A stretch of 64,000 bases of DNA from Phenylobacterium sp. NIBR 498073 (lineage in GTDB: Bacteria; Pseudomonadota; Alphaproteobacteria; Caulobacterales; Caulobacteraceae), in assembly GCF_027286305.1 (NCBI RefSeq), contig NZ_CP114599.1, positions 682,001-746,000 of the forward strand, written 5' to 3'. Both the position numbers and the translations under genes were made by a program. This document shows positions 18,530 through 28,117 of this stretch, piece by piece. The stretch's first letter is position 1; the number at the start of each line of letters is the position of its first letter. The notes under the pieces are model-generated. The model did no database searches and had not been told where the DNA came from. It saw nothing but the letters and a program-made list of their open reading frames with translations.

Positions 18530-19153
18530 CTATCCTTCGGCCTGCCGCAGGCCGTTGAGCCCGCCCTGGATCATCGCCACGGCGAAGGCGGTCGCGCCCT
18601 TGGTGTCGATCGGGCGGCGGGCCAGCATCTTCTCGCCGACGTCGCGGGCGATGGCGATGCAGGCGGCCGCCAGGTAATCGGGGTCGGTGGAGCTCGCCTC
18701 GCCGTCGTTCATTTCCTCGACGATGGCCGCGCGCACCTCCTCGAAGACCGCGGACATCTCCGGGGTCTCGCCATGCACGTGCGGCTGGGTCTCTCCGGCC
18801 GGGCGCTGGCTCAGCCAGCTCTTGTGGGCGTCGGCCAGGAACAGGAAATAGGCCTCGATCGCCGCATGGACGAACTCTTCCCAATTGGCCGACTGCGCGC
18901 GCTGGGCCTTGAGCAGCGGCGCGAACTGCCGCGCCCCTTCGCTGGCCAGGGCCAGGTACACCTCATCCTTGGATTTGAAGTAGTTGTAGAAGGTCCCCGC
19001 GGCCAGGCCTGTCCCGCGGATGATGTCGCGCACCGTGGCGGTCTCGTATCCGAGGTCCCCGAACACCTTGCGGGCGGCGTTGAGGATGGCCTGCCGGTTG
19101 GCGACCTTGGTCAGTTCGCGCTTGCCGGCGGGAAGATAGGCGGCTTCGGACAT
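18530..19153 (-). CDS. TetR-family transcriptional regulator
   Basis: The N-terminal helix-turn-helix is canonical: NRQAILNAARKVFGDLGY, ATVRDIIRGTGLAAGTFYNYF and KSKDEVYLAL (about residues 17-66). The C-terminal ligand domain (about 75-207) is not assignable to a known effector class. It is the first gene of an operon with a hydrolase and a quinone oxidoreductase. A 12-bp palindrome overlaps its own promoter, so it is probably autoregulated. Confidence 0.92.
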   Translation of the reverse strand: MSEAAYLPAGKRELTKVANRQAILNAARKVFGDLGYETATVRDIIRGTGLAAGTFYNYFKSKDEVYLALASEGARQFAPLLKAQRAQSANWEEFVHAAIEAYFLFLADAHKSWLSQRPAGETQPHVHGETPEMSAVFEEVRAAIVEEMNDGEASSTDPDYLAAACIAIARDVGEKMLARRPIDTKGATAFAVAMIQGGLNGLRQAEG

Positions 19154-19174
19154 CTCAGGCCTGACTCGGAAAGG

Positions 19175-19215
19175 TGACGCCCGTCATATTACGACCAGGG
19201 CGAGGCGGAAGCCAA
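19175..19215 (-). promoter_or_regulatory. Promoter with overlapping palindromic operator for the tetR operon
   Basis: On the minus strand TTGGCT (19215-19210) and TAATAT (19191-19186) are 18 bases apart. The perfect palindrome TGACG-CC-CGTCA (19175-19186) sits directly at the start-site side of the -10 box, 22 bases from the tetR start codon. This is the usual position of a TetR self-operator. Confidence 0.5.
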
Positions 19216-19272
19216 GCTGCCGAAACGCTCCGGGTTCGGAGCAAGCGGCTCTCGGCTGCCAAGGGCCCGTGC

Positions 19273-20190
19273 TCACACCGTCCGGGCGGCGCGGTCCTTG
19301 GCGTTGGTGGTCTGGATCGCCTCCCGGGCGGCGGCCCATTCGGCGTCGCCCCAGCCGGCCAGGCGCGAGAAGTTGCCCCCAGAGGCCTGCCAGGCGGCGC
19401 CGTCGATGGCGATGGTCTGGCCGTTCACATAGGCCGACAGCGGGTGCAGCAGATAGACCGCCAGATTGGCCAGTTCGCGCATCTCGCCGACCCGGCCCAT
19501 GGGGTTGCCGCTCATGTCGGAATAGGCGCCGCCCGTTTCCTGGCTCTGGCCGGGGTTGAGCCGTGCGCTCATGCCTTCGGTCGGGAACGGGCCCGGAGCG
19601 ATGTTGTTGAACCGGATGCCGTGCTGGCCCCACTCGACCGCCAGCGACTGGCTCATGGTGGCGATCCCGGCCTTCGACATCGCCGAGGGCACGGTGAACG
19701 GCCCGCCGTTCCAGATCCAGGTGGTCAGGATCGAGATCACCGAGGCCCGCCGCCCTTCGGCGATCCAGCGCTTGCCGCACTCCAGGGTGACGAAGAACGA
19801 GCCGCGGAACACGATGTTGGCGATGGCGTCGAAGCCGCGCGGCGACAGGTCCTGGGTGCGGCTGATGAAGTTGCCGGCGGCGTTGTTGACCAGCCCGCTC
19901 AGCGCCCCGCCGTCGGCCCAGATGACGTCCAGCATCTCGGCGATCGCCTCCGGCACGCGGATGTCGCAGGCTAGGCCCACGCACTTGCCGCCATGGGCGT
20001 CCATCAGCTCACGGGCGGTCGCCTCGACGACCCCGCCGCGGCGACCGCAGATATAGACCTCTGCGCCCAGGATCAGCAGCGCCTCGGCCATCACCTTGCC
20101 CAGGCCCGTGCCGCCGCCGGTGATCAGGATCCGTTCGCCGCTCATCAGGCCCGGCTTGAACATCAGGTCGTCGGCGGTGAACTGGGCCAT
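19273..20190 (-). CDS. SDR-family oxidoreductase, 2,4-dienoyl-CoA reductase-like
   Basis: The 305-residue Rossmann protein has the cofactor motif ILITGGGTGLGK and the NNAAGNF motif. The usual YxxxK active site is replaced by VPSAMSKAGIATMSQSLAVEWG. That pattern (Ser in place of Tyr, Lys kept) is typical of 2,4-dienoyl-CoA reductases of unsaturated fatty-acid oxidation, as recalled from the mammalian and fungal enzymes. ATG 20190 is preceded by GGAGG-like GGGAGGAAACGCC. It lies upstream of tetR with a 119-base gap, so it is probably a separate unit. Confidence 0.85.
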   Translation of the reverse strand: MAQFTADDLMFKPGLMSGERILITGGGTGLGKVMAEALLILGAEVYICGRRGGVVEATARELMDAHGGKCVGLACDIRVPEAIAEMLDVIWADGGALSGLVNNAAGNFISRTQDLSPRGFDAIANIVFRGSFFVTLECGKRWIAEGRRASVISILTTWIWNGGPFTVPSAMSKAGIATMSQSLAVEWGQHGIRFNNIAPGPFPTEGMSARLNPGQSQETGGAYSDMSGNPMGRVGEMRELANLAVYLLHPLSAYVNGQTIAIDGAAWQASGGNFSRLAGWGDAEWAAAREAIQTTNAKDRAARTV

Positions 20191-20263
20191 GGCGTTTCCT
20201 CCCGTGCGCTGCGGGAACTGCACGCGGCCTGACGCCGCGTCGGTCAAGCGGGACGGGCGCAAA

Positions 20264-20291
20264 GAAAAAGGGGCCGCCTCGCGGCGACCCC
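20264..20291 (-). terminator. Terminator downstream of the chemoreceptor gene
   Basis: A GGGGCCGCC/GGCGACCCC stem (20270-20291, one mismatch) is followed on the minus strand by TTTTTC. It lies 26 bases past the chemoreceptor stop codon. Confidence 0.7.
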
Positions 20292-20316
20292 TTCGTTCCT
20301 GGACGTCTTCTTATCC

Positions 20317-22254
20317 TTAGAATTCTTCCCAGCTGTCCTCGTCGGCGTGGGCGGCGGTCGCCAGGGCCGTGGCCCCGCGGGTGGCCGGGCGCGGCGCGGG
20401 TTGGTGGGCGCGCGGGGCGCCGACCGTGCGGGTGGCGGTTTGCACGCCGCCGCCAGTGACCTTGAAGCGGGCGACCAGCCGGGCCAGTTCCTGGGCCTCG
20501 TCGGCCAGCACGCGGCTGGCGGCGGTGGACTGCTCGACCATGGCGGCGTTCTGCTGGGTGACCTGGTCCATCTGGTTGACCGCGGTGTTCACCTGGCCGA
20601 GGCCGAGGGCCTCTTCCTTGGCGCTGGCCGCGATCTCGCCGACCACGTTGGAAATCTCGCCGACCTGGCGGACGATGCGCTCCAGGGCCTTGCCGGTCTC
20701 GCCGACCAGGCTGACGCCCGAGGCGACCTGCTGGCTGGAGGCGCTGATCAGGGTCTTGATCTCCTTGGCCGCTTCGGCCGAGCGCTGGGCCAGGGCCCGC
20801 ACTTCCGAGGCGACGACCGCGAAGCCGCGGCCCGCTTCCCCGGCGCGGGCGGCTTCGACCCCCGCGTTCAGGGCCAGCAGGTTGGTCTGGAAGGCGATCT
20901 CGTCGATCACCCCGATGATCTGGCTGATCTGCTTGGCCGAGCTCTCGATCTGGCCCATCGCCTCGATGGCGCGGCCGACGACCAGGCCGCCTTCTTCGGC
21001 GTCGGTCTTGGCGGCGGCGACGGCTTCACGGCCGTGGCTGGCGCCTTCCGAGGTCTTGTTGACCGTGGCGGTGATCTCGTCCAGCGCCGCGGCGGTTTCT
21101 TCCAGGGTCGCGGCCTGATGCTCGGTGCGGCGCGACAGGTCGTCGGCCGAGGTGCTGATCTCGCCCGCGCCCGACTGGATCGAGGCGGTGGCCCCGGCGA
21201 TGGCGCCCATGGCTTCTTCCAGCTTGGCCGAGGCGGCGTTGAAGTCGTCGCGCAGCTTGCGGTAGTCGCCTGGGAACTCGGCGTCCAGGCGGTAGGTCAG
21301 GTCGCCGGCGGCCAGGCTGTCGAGGCCGCGGGCCAGCGAGTTGACCACCATCGCCTGTTCCTCGGCGATGGCCGCGGCGGCTTCGGCGTTCTGGCGGCGG
21401 GTGACCTGGGCGGCGGCCTCGGTCTGCTCGTGCTCGACGCGCAGCTTTTCCAGATGCAGCTGGTTGTCGCGGAACACGGTCAGCGACGAGACGATCGCGC
21501 CGAGTTCGTCCTTGCGGGCCAGCTTGTCGAGATCGATCGAGCTGTCGCCGCGGGCCAGGGCCTCGGTGGCGCCGGCGATCTGCTTGACGTCGCGGCGCAG
21601 CATCATGGTCAGCGCCCAGGCCAGGGCCCCGGCGATCAGCAGCGTCGCGACGGCGGCGACCATCTGGATCATCTGGGCGGTCTGCGAGCGCTGCTCGCTG
21701 GCCTTGGCGTTGGCGTCGGTCAGCGCGTTGTTGGCGGCGACGATCTTGTTCAGCGTGCCGGTCATGTTCGCGTATTCCTGCTCGAACGGAGCGGCGAACC
21801 CGGCGGCGGTGCCGAAATCGGTGGTGATCATGGCCGCGATGACGTCCAGCGCGTCGCGGGTCTGCTTCAGGGCCTTGATCAGCTCCTGGAAGGACTTTTT
21901 CTGAGCGGCGGGGGCCTTGGCCTCCATCGCCTGGACTTCCTTGGTGATGGCGTCGACCTCGGCCAGCAGTTCCTGGCTCTCGCCCTCGATCTTGTCAGTA
22001 TCGATCGAGGCGGCCTGATGGGTCAGCAGGAAGTAAAGCTCGCCGTGAACGGCGGTGATCCGTTCGGAGACCTTCTGCAGCTGCAGGCTGTTGGGCAGAT
22101 CAGTATGCACGACCTGCTTCAGGTCGGCCGACTGGCCACGTTGGATAATGACCGCGCCGCCGGCCGTCAGGGCCAGCATCACCAGAGCGAAAGCAGGTGC
22201 AAAGCCGATCTTCGCGATCAGCGGCAGGTCGACGAGCCTAAAGCGCATCACCAA
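20317..22254 (-). CDS. Methyl-accepting chemotaxis protein
   Basis: The 645-residue receptor has TM1 at about residues 15-35, a periplasmic four-helix-type sensor domain (about 36-190) and TM2 at about 191-213. A HAMP region with a second HAMP-like repeat (about 215-370) and the signalling domain follow. The hairpin tip reads EIAFQTNLLALNAGVEAARA. The C-terminus ends SWEEF, matching the xWxxF tether that docks CheR/CheB. The ligand is unknown. It is monocistronic, with its own terminator. Confidence 0.95.
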   Translation of the reverse strand: MVMRFRLVDLPLIAKIGFAPAFALVMLALTAGGAVIIQRGQSADLKQVVHTDLPNSLQLQKVSERITAVHGELYFLLTHQAASIDTDKIEGESQELLAEVDAITKEVQAMEAKAPAAQKKSFQELIKALKQTRDALDVIAAMITTDFGTAAGFAAPFEQEYANMTGTLNKIVAANNALTDANAKASEQRSQTAQMIQMVAAVATLLIAGALAWALTMMLRRDVKQIAGATEALARGDSSIDLDKLARKDELGAIVSSLTVFRDNQLHLEKLRVEHEQTEAAAQVTRRQNAEAAAAIAEEQAMVVNSLARGLDSLAAGDLTYRLDAEFPGDYRKLRDDFNAASAKLEEAMGAIAGATASIQSGAGEISTSADDLSRRTEHQAATLEETAAALDEITATVNKTSEGASHGREAVAAAKTDAEEGGLVVGRAIEAMGQIESSAKQISQIIGVIDEIAFQTNLLALNAGVEAARAGEAGRGFAVVASEVRALAQRSAEAAKEIKTLISASSQQVASGVSLVGETGKALERIVRQVGEISNVVGEIAASAKEEALGLGQVNTAVNQMDQVTQQNAAMVEQSTAASRVLADEAQELARLVARFKVTGGGVQTATRTVGAPRAHQPAPRPATRGATALATAAHADEDSWEEF

Positions 22255-22399
22255 AGTTTCCCCCGACTAGGTAGTATCCTTAGCTTCACAATGACGGGAG
22301 GTTGCTAACCAATTGTCACTGGAAATCCGCATTTTCCCGACTTCACGTGCGCAATAGATATAAAGACACGACAATTGTGATTGTCGCGTTTACTTGGGA

Positions 22400-22414
22400 T
22401 TAACCAAATCTAAT
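22400..22414 (+). promoter_or_regulatory. Weak CtrA-like half-site pair
   Basis: TTAA-N7-TAAT occurs 76 bases upstream of the small TonB-like gene. It matches the Caulobacter CtrA consensus TTAA-N7-TTAA in all but one half-site order. It is a short AT-rich motif and could be chance. A separate inverted repeat, CGACAAT/ATTGTCG, lies at 22369-22386. Confidence 0.2.
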
Positions 22415-22489
22415 TCTCGGCCATCAGATTCTTTTAACCTGAATGCCTCATACAGGGTCTGCGTCCGTTATCTAGAAAGGAGTGGGGCC

Positions 22490-22798
22490 ATGAAGAATCT
22501 CATCAAAATCGGCGGCGGTGTCGCCCTCTGCCTGGCGTTTGCCGGCGCGTCGGCTGCGGCTGATTTCCAAGAAAGCATGTCGAAGTGCCTGACCAAGCAC
22601 GCCAACACCCGCGACGCGGCGGTGGTGATGCTCGAGTGCAACGCCACGGCGGGCAAGCTGTCGGGCTGTAAGGTCCTGGAAGACAGCAAGGCCGGCAAGG
22701 GCTTCGACAAGGCCGCCCTGTGCGTGGCCGACGCTCTGCCGATGGGCTCGAAGACCGGCGTCGTGAAGGTGCCGATGCGCTTCCCCGGCGGCGCGTAA
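22490..22798 (+). CDS. Small exported protein resembling a stand-alone TonB C-terminal domain
   Basis: ATG 22490 follows a strong AAAGGAG site. The 102-residue product has a signal peptide cleaved after ASAAA (about residue 22) and a 78-residue mature part with four Cys. The mature part reads like the TonB C-terminal fold: VMLECNATAGKLSGCKVLED, then GFDKAALCVADALPM and VVKVPMRFPGG. There is no transmembrane anchor or Pro-rich spacer, so it cannot work as a complete TonB. The two CKV/LEC-type cysteines may form a disulphide. Its partner is unknown. Confidence 0.75.
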   Translation: MKNLIKIGGGVALCLAFAGASAAADFQESMSKCLTKHANTRDAAVVMLECNATAGKLSGCKVLEDSKAGKGFDKAALCVADALPMGSKTGVVKVPMRFPGGA

Positions 22799-22832
22799 GC
22801 ACCGCAACAAGAATTCGCATTCTTGCAGATCC

Positions 22833-22860
22833 CGCCCTCGGCCTCGGCCGAGGGCGTTTT
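22833..22860 (+). terminator. Terminator after the small TonB-like gene
   Basis: A perfect 10-bp stem CGCCCTCGGC (22833-22842) with GCCGAGGGCG (22847-22856) is followed by TTTT. It sits 35 bases past the stop codon and directly before the convergent DUF72 gene. Confidence 0.8.
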
Positions 22861-22871
22861 GCGTTATGGGG

Positions 22872-23675
22872 CTAGCGATTGACGCGCTTCAGCAGTTCCT
22901 GCGCCGCCGCCGGGGCGCGGACCTTCCCTTCGTGAATAAAGAACACGAAGGTCTCGTGCGGGCCTTCCGCCGGCCCGGTGCGGTCGATGGGCGGAAGATC
23001 GCCGGGAACGCGCCCTTGCGAGTATTCGCCGAAGCGCTCGGCCCAGGCGTCCAGGTCTTCGGCGACGTAGCCGGTCTCGATCTTGTCCGAGCCCATCAGC
23101 AGGCGCGAATAGACGAAGTCGGCGGTGATGTCGGAGATCAGCGGATAGTTCTCGTTCTCCGACACGCAGATCGCCACGCCCCGCTCGCGGCACATCCTGA
23201 CGAACTTCGGATCGACGAAGCTGGCGTTGCGGACCTCGACGCAGTGGCGCAGCTTCAGTCCGCCGTGGGTCTTGGGCAAGAGGTCGAGGAACCCGCCGAA
23301 GTCGGCCTCGTCGAACTTCTTGGTCGGCATGAACTGCCAGAGGATCGGGCCTAGCCGGTCGCCCAGCTCGACGATCCCCTGGTTCAGGAACTTGGCCACG
23401 GAGTCGCCGGCCTCGGCCAGCACGCGGCGATTGGTGCAGAACCGCGAAGCCTTCACCGTGAAGACGAAGCCGTCCGGCGTGGCCGCCGCCCACTTGGCGA
23501 AGGTCTCCGGCTTCTGGCTCGAATAGTAGGTGGAGTTGATCTCCAGCGAGGTGAGATGGCGACTGGCGTAGGCCAGCTCGTCCGCATGCTTGAGGCCCTG
23601 CGGATAGAAGACCCCGCGCCATGGTTCGAAGGTCCAGCCCCCGATCCCGGCCCGGATCTGACCTGCCTGCGCCAT
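22872..23675 (-). CDS. DUF72 family protein (YecE-like TIM barrel)
   Basis: The 267-residue protein shows the DUF72 pattern: IRAGIGGWTFEPWRGVFYP at the N-terminus, LEINSTYYSSQKPETFAKWA, FVFTVKASRFCTN, LGPILWQFMP and VEVRNASF. The fold is a TIM barrel; the biochemical role of the family is not established. ATG 23675 is chosen because it begins directly before the conserved GIGGW block. It lies 17 bases downstream of the M28 peptidase gene and may be co-transcribed with it. Confidence 0.9.
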   Translation of the reverse strand: MAQAGQIRAGIGGWTFEPWRGVFYPQGLKHADELAYASRHLTSLEINSTYYSSQKPETFAKWAAATPDGFVFTVKASRFCTNRRVLAEAGDSVAKFLNQGIVELGDRLGPILWQFMPTKKFDEADFGGFLDLLPKTHGGLKLRHCVEVRNASFVDPKFVRMCRERGVAICVSENENYPLISDITADFVYSRLLMGSDKIETGYVAEDLDAWAERFGEYSQGRVPGDLPPIDRTGPAEGPHETFVFFIHEGKVRAPAAAQELLKRVNR

Positions 23676-23692
23676 CTCGTTCCTCGCCTCTG

Positions 23693-25342
<1,650 letters not shown>

Positions 25343-25569
25343 AGTGCACTCAAATGGGGGGTGGAATTGCGCGGAACCCTAGTTCGCGACGTGGTCTCGC
25401 GCCAGTGCCCTGCGACCGGCATGCGACACTTGGAATGCGCTTTGCCGAATGTCTCGTCTCTGCAATCGACCTGAAGCATGAGCGCGGCTAAGAACGGAAC
25501 GCCGGTATCGAGGTCCGCGCCGCACGTGTTTGTCGTGCCGGGCGCGGTGGGCGGTGTCGCAAACCGATA

Positions 25570-27021
25570 ATGATGAAAAGAGCGATGCGCCTAGTTACCC
25601 CTGCGGTCGGATCGGTGACCGGCCTGGCCCTGATGCTGTCGGCCTGCGCCTCCACCCGCGACGTCGATACCCGCCTTCCGGCCGCCTACGAGGCGCCGTC
25701 CTCGCCGGCCATCGCCGCGGCCCCGTCGCTGGAGACGTGGTGGACGGGGTTCGACGACCCGCAGCTCACCGCCCTGATCACCGAGGCGCTCGCGACCAGC
25801 CCGGACGCCCGCAGCGCGGCGGCCAAGCTGCGCGAGGCGCGCGCCACTCGCGCCGGCGCCCTGACCAGCTTCCTGCCCCAGGGCAATCCCCGCGGTTCGA
25901 TCACCGAGACCGACAGCAAGGTGATCGACGGGGCCGCGCTCAACATTCCGGGTCTCTCGAGCAACGGCGACAGCCGCACCGAGACCGCCAATTTCGACGT
26001 CAGCTGGGAAATCGACCTTTTCGGCCGCATCTTCGCCGCCCGCCGCGCGGCGAACGCCGAGATGGCGGCGGCCCGCCTCGACTATGAAGCCGCCCGCGCC
26101 AGCCTCGCGGCGGCGGTGGCCGACGGGTATTTCCAGGCCCGAGGCCTGGCGATCCAGCTCGACGACGCCCGCGCCACCGAACGGATCCAGGCCGAGCTCT
26201 TCCGCATCGTCGACATCCGCGCGCAGCGCGGCCTCGCCGCGAGCGCCGACGCCGACCGCGTGGCCGGCGACCTCGCCCAGGCCAGGTCCCAGGTCGCTGG
26301 CCTGGAAGCCGAGCTCCAGGCGGCCCGGCGCAACCTGCTGATCCTCACCGGCCGCGGGATCGAACCGCTGGCCGCCCTGCCGATCGACGCCGAGGTGGGC
26401 GTGGCCCCGCAGGTGCCGGACGTGCTTCCCGGCGAACTGCTCGCCCGACGCCCCGACGTGCGCCGCGCCGAGGCGATGCTCGCCTCGGCCCTCGGACGCC
26501 TCGACTACGCCAAGCTGGCCTTCTTCCCGACCTTCAAGCTGGCGCCGGGCGTCGGCCTGCAGACGAACGACCAGCCCGGCTATTCGGCGACGACCCAGAG
26601 CTGGAGCATCGGCGCCAACGTCGTCGTTCCGGTGCTCGATATCCCGCGCCTGCTCTCGGAGATGAAGGCCCAGGACGCCCGCTCCGAACAGGCCGCCATC
26701 GCCTACGAAAAGGCCGTCCAGACCGCCTTCGGCGAGGCCGAGAATTCGCTAGTCCAGCTGGAGGCCGATCGCCGCCGCGTGGATCTGCTGACGGACGGCG
26801 AGATCCGCGCCCGGCGCGCCTACGAGGCGTCCCGCAAGGGCTACGTCGCCGGCTTTATCGACCTGCAGGCCACGCTCGACAACGAGCGGGCCTGGCGCAC
26901 CGTGCGCACCCTGAAGACCGCCGCCCAGGTGCAGGCCCTGCGCCGCGCGGTTCAGACCTACAAGGCGCTCGGCGGCGGTTGGCCGCTCGAGACCGCCCCG
27001 ACCAACAAAGAGGCTCGCTGA
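25570..27021 (+). CDS. NodT-family outer-membrane efflux lipoprotein
   Basis: This is the TolC-like outer-membrane channel of an RND efflux pump. The 483-residue protein has a signal peptide with lipobox LSAC (Cys at about residue 22) and two repeated OEP domains (about 60-260 and 280-470). Typical blocks are WWTGFDDPQLTALI, VSWEIDLFGR-like SWEIDLFGRIF and LLARRPDVRRAEAMLASA. Two adjacent ATGs (25570, 25573) are possible starts. It is the first gene of a three-gene pump operon; the adaptor starts one base after its stop. Confidence 0.95.
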   Translation: MMKRAMRLVTPAVGSVTGLALMLSACASTRDVDTRLPAAYEAPSSPAIAAAPSLETWWTGFDDPQLTALITEALATSPDARSAAAKLREARATRAGALTSFLPQGNPRGSITETDSKVIDGAALNIPGLSSNGDSRTETANFDVSWEIDLFGRIFAARRAANAEMAAARLDYEAARASLAAAVADGYFQARGLAIQLDDARATERIQAELFRIVDIRAQRGLAASADADRVAGDLAQARSQVAGLEAELQAARRNLLILTGRGIEPLAALPIDAEVGVAPQVPDVLPGELLARRPDVRRAEAMLASALGRLDYAKLAFFPTFKLAPGVGLQTNDQPGYSATTQSWSIGANVVVPVLDIPRLLSEMKAQDARSEQAAIAYEKAVQTAFGEAENSLVQLEADRRRVDLLTDGEIRARRAYEASRKGYVAGFIDLQATLDNERAWRTVRTLKTAAQVQALRRAVQTYKALGGGWPLETAPTNKEAR

Positions 27022-27022
27022 A

Positions 27023-28117
27023 GTGACGAGAACCAAGACCATCCTGGCCCTCGCCGTCGGCCTGGCTTCCGCCGTGACGCTCGCCGCCTGCGGCTCCAAG
27101 GAGCCGCCGAAGAAGGACCCGGCCGCCCAGGCGCGCGCGGTGTCGGTGGTGCGGCTGGAGCCCCGTGCGATCACCGGCGCGCTCAGCGCCTCGGGCACGC
27201 TGCGCCCGCGCGAAGAAGCCGCCGTGGCCGCCGAGGTCGCCGGTTTCCGCGTGCTGCGCGTCAATGCCGACGTCGGCGACACGGTGCGCGCCGGCCAGGT
27301 GCTGGTGCAGCTCGACCCGGCCCTGCTCGAGGCCCAGATCGCTCAGGCGCAGGCGCAGGCCGCCCAGGCTGAGGACCAGGCCAAGCGCGTCGCCGACCTC
27401 GACGGCCAGGGCGTGCTGGCCCAGGAACAGATCGCCCAGCGCAGGTTCCAGGCCCAGGCCGCCCGCGCGAACCTGCGCGACCTGCAGACCCGCCTGGCCA
27501 AGCTCTCCGTCGTCGCGCCGGTGTCCGGCGTGATCCTCGAACGCACCGTGCGTCCGGGCGACCTGTCGTCCGGCGGCGGCACGCCGTGGTTCCGCATCGC
27601 CCGCGACGGCCAGATGGAACTGGGCGCCGACATGTCGGAAGACGACCTGGCGCGCATCCGGGTCGGGCAGGCCGCGACCGTCACCCTGCCGGGCGGCGGC
27701 CAGGTGCAGGGCACGGTGCGCATCGTCAGCCCGCAGATCGACGCCCAGACCAAGCTCGGCCAGGTCCGCGTCCTGCTGCCGGCGCGCTCCGACATCCGCG
27801 CCGGCGGTTTCGCCCGTGCGGTCTTCGCCGACGCCAGCGCCTCGACGCTCGCCCTGCCTGAAACAGCGATCCGCTACGACGCCAATGGCGCGGCGGTCAT
27901 GGTGGTCGGCGCCGACAACCGCGTGAAGCACGTGGCCGTCCAGACCGGCCAGCGCGGCTCGGGACTTGTTCAGATCGTGAAGGGCCCGGCCTCGGGCTCC
28001 CGCGTGGTCCAGAACGCGGCCTCGTTCCTGCTCGACGGCGACCTGGTGAAGCCGGTCGAGGCCGGCGCGGCCGCGGCCCAGCCTGCTGCGACGCAACCCG
28101 CCGCGAGGGCCAAATGA
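27023..28117 (+). CDS. RND efflux periplasmic adaptor (membrane fusion protein)
   Basis: The 364-residue protein starts with GTG 27023 and has a lipoprotein signal with lipobox LAAC (Cys at about residue 23). A biotinyl-lipoyl half, FRVLRVNADVGDTVRAGQVL, precedes a short coiled-coil hairpin (about 95-160). LSVVAPVSGVILERTVRPGD forms the second lipoyl half, and beta-barrel and membrane-proximal domains follow. It bridges the inner-membrane pump and the NodT channel. It overlaps the permease start by four bases (ATGA). Confidence 0.94.
   Translation: MTRTKTILALAVGLASAVTLAACGSKEPPKKDPAAQARAVSVVRLEPRAITGALSASGTLRPREEAAVAAEVAGFRVLRVNADVGDTVRAGQVLVQLDPALLEAQIAQAQAQAAQAEDQAKRVADLDGQGVLAQEQIAQRRFQAQAARANLRDLQTRLAKLSVVAPVSGVILERTVRPGDLSSGGGTPWFRIARDGQMELGADMSEDDLARIRVGQAATVTLPGGGQVQGTVRIVSPQIDAQTKLGQVRVLLPARSDIRAGGFARAVFADASASTLALPETAIRYDANGAAVMVVGADNRVKHVAVQTGQRGSGLVQIVKGPASGSRVVQNAASFLLDGDLVKPVEAGAAAAQPAATQPAARAK

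Noticed and set aside
20347..22308. 653-codon open frame antisense to the chemoreceptor
   Set aside because: It is composed mostly of Gly, Val, Asp, Arg and Gln with no start signal; it is a mirror of GC3 bias in the chemoreceptor gene.
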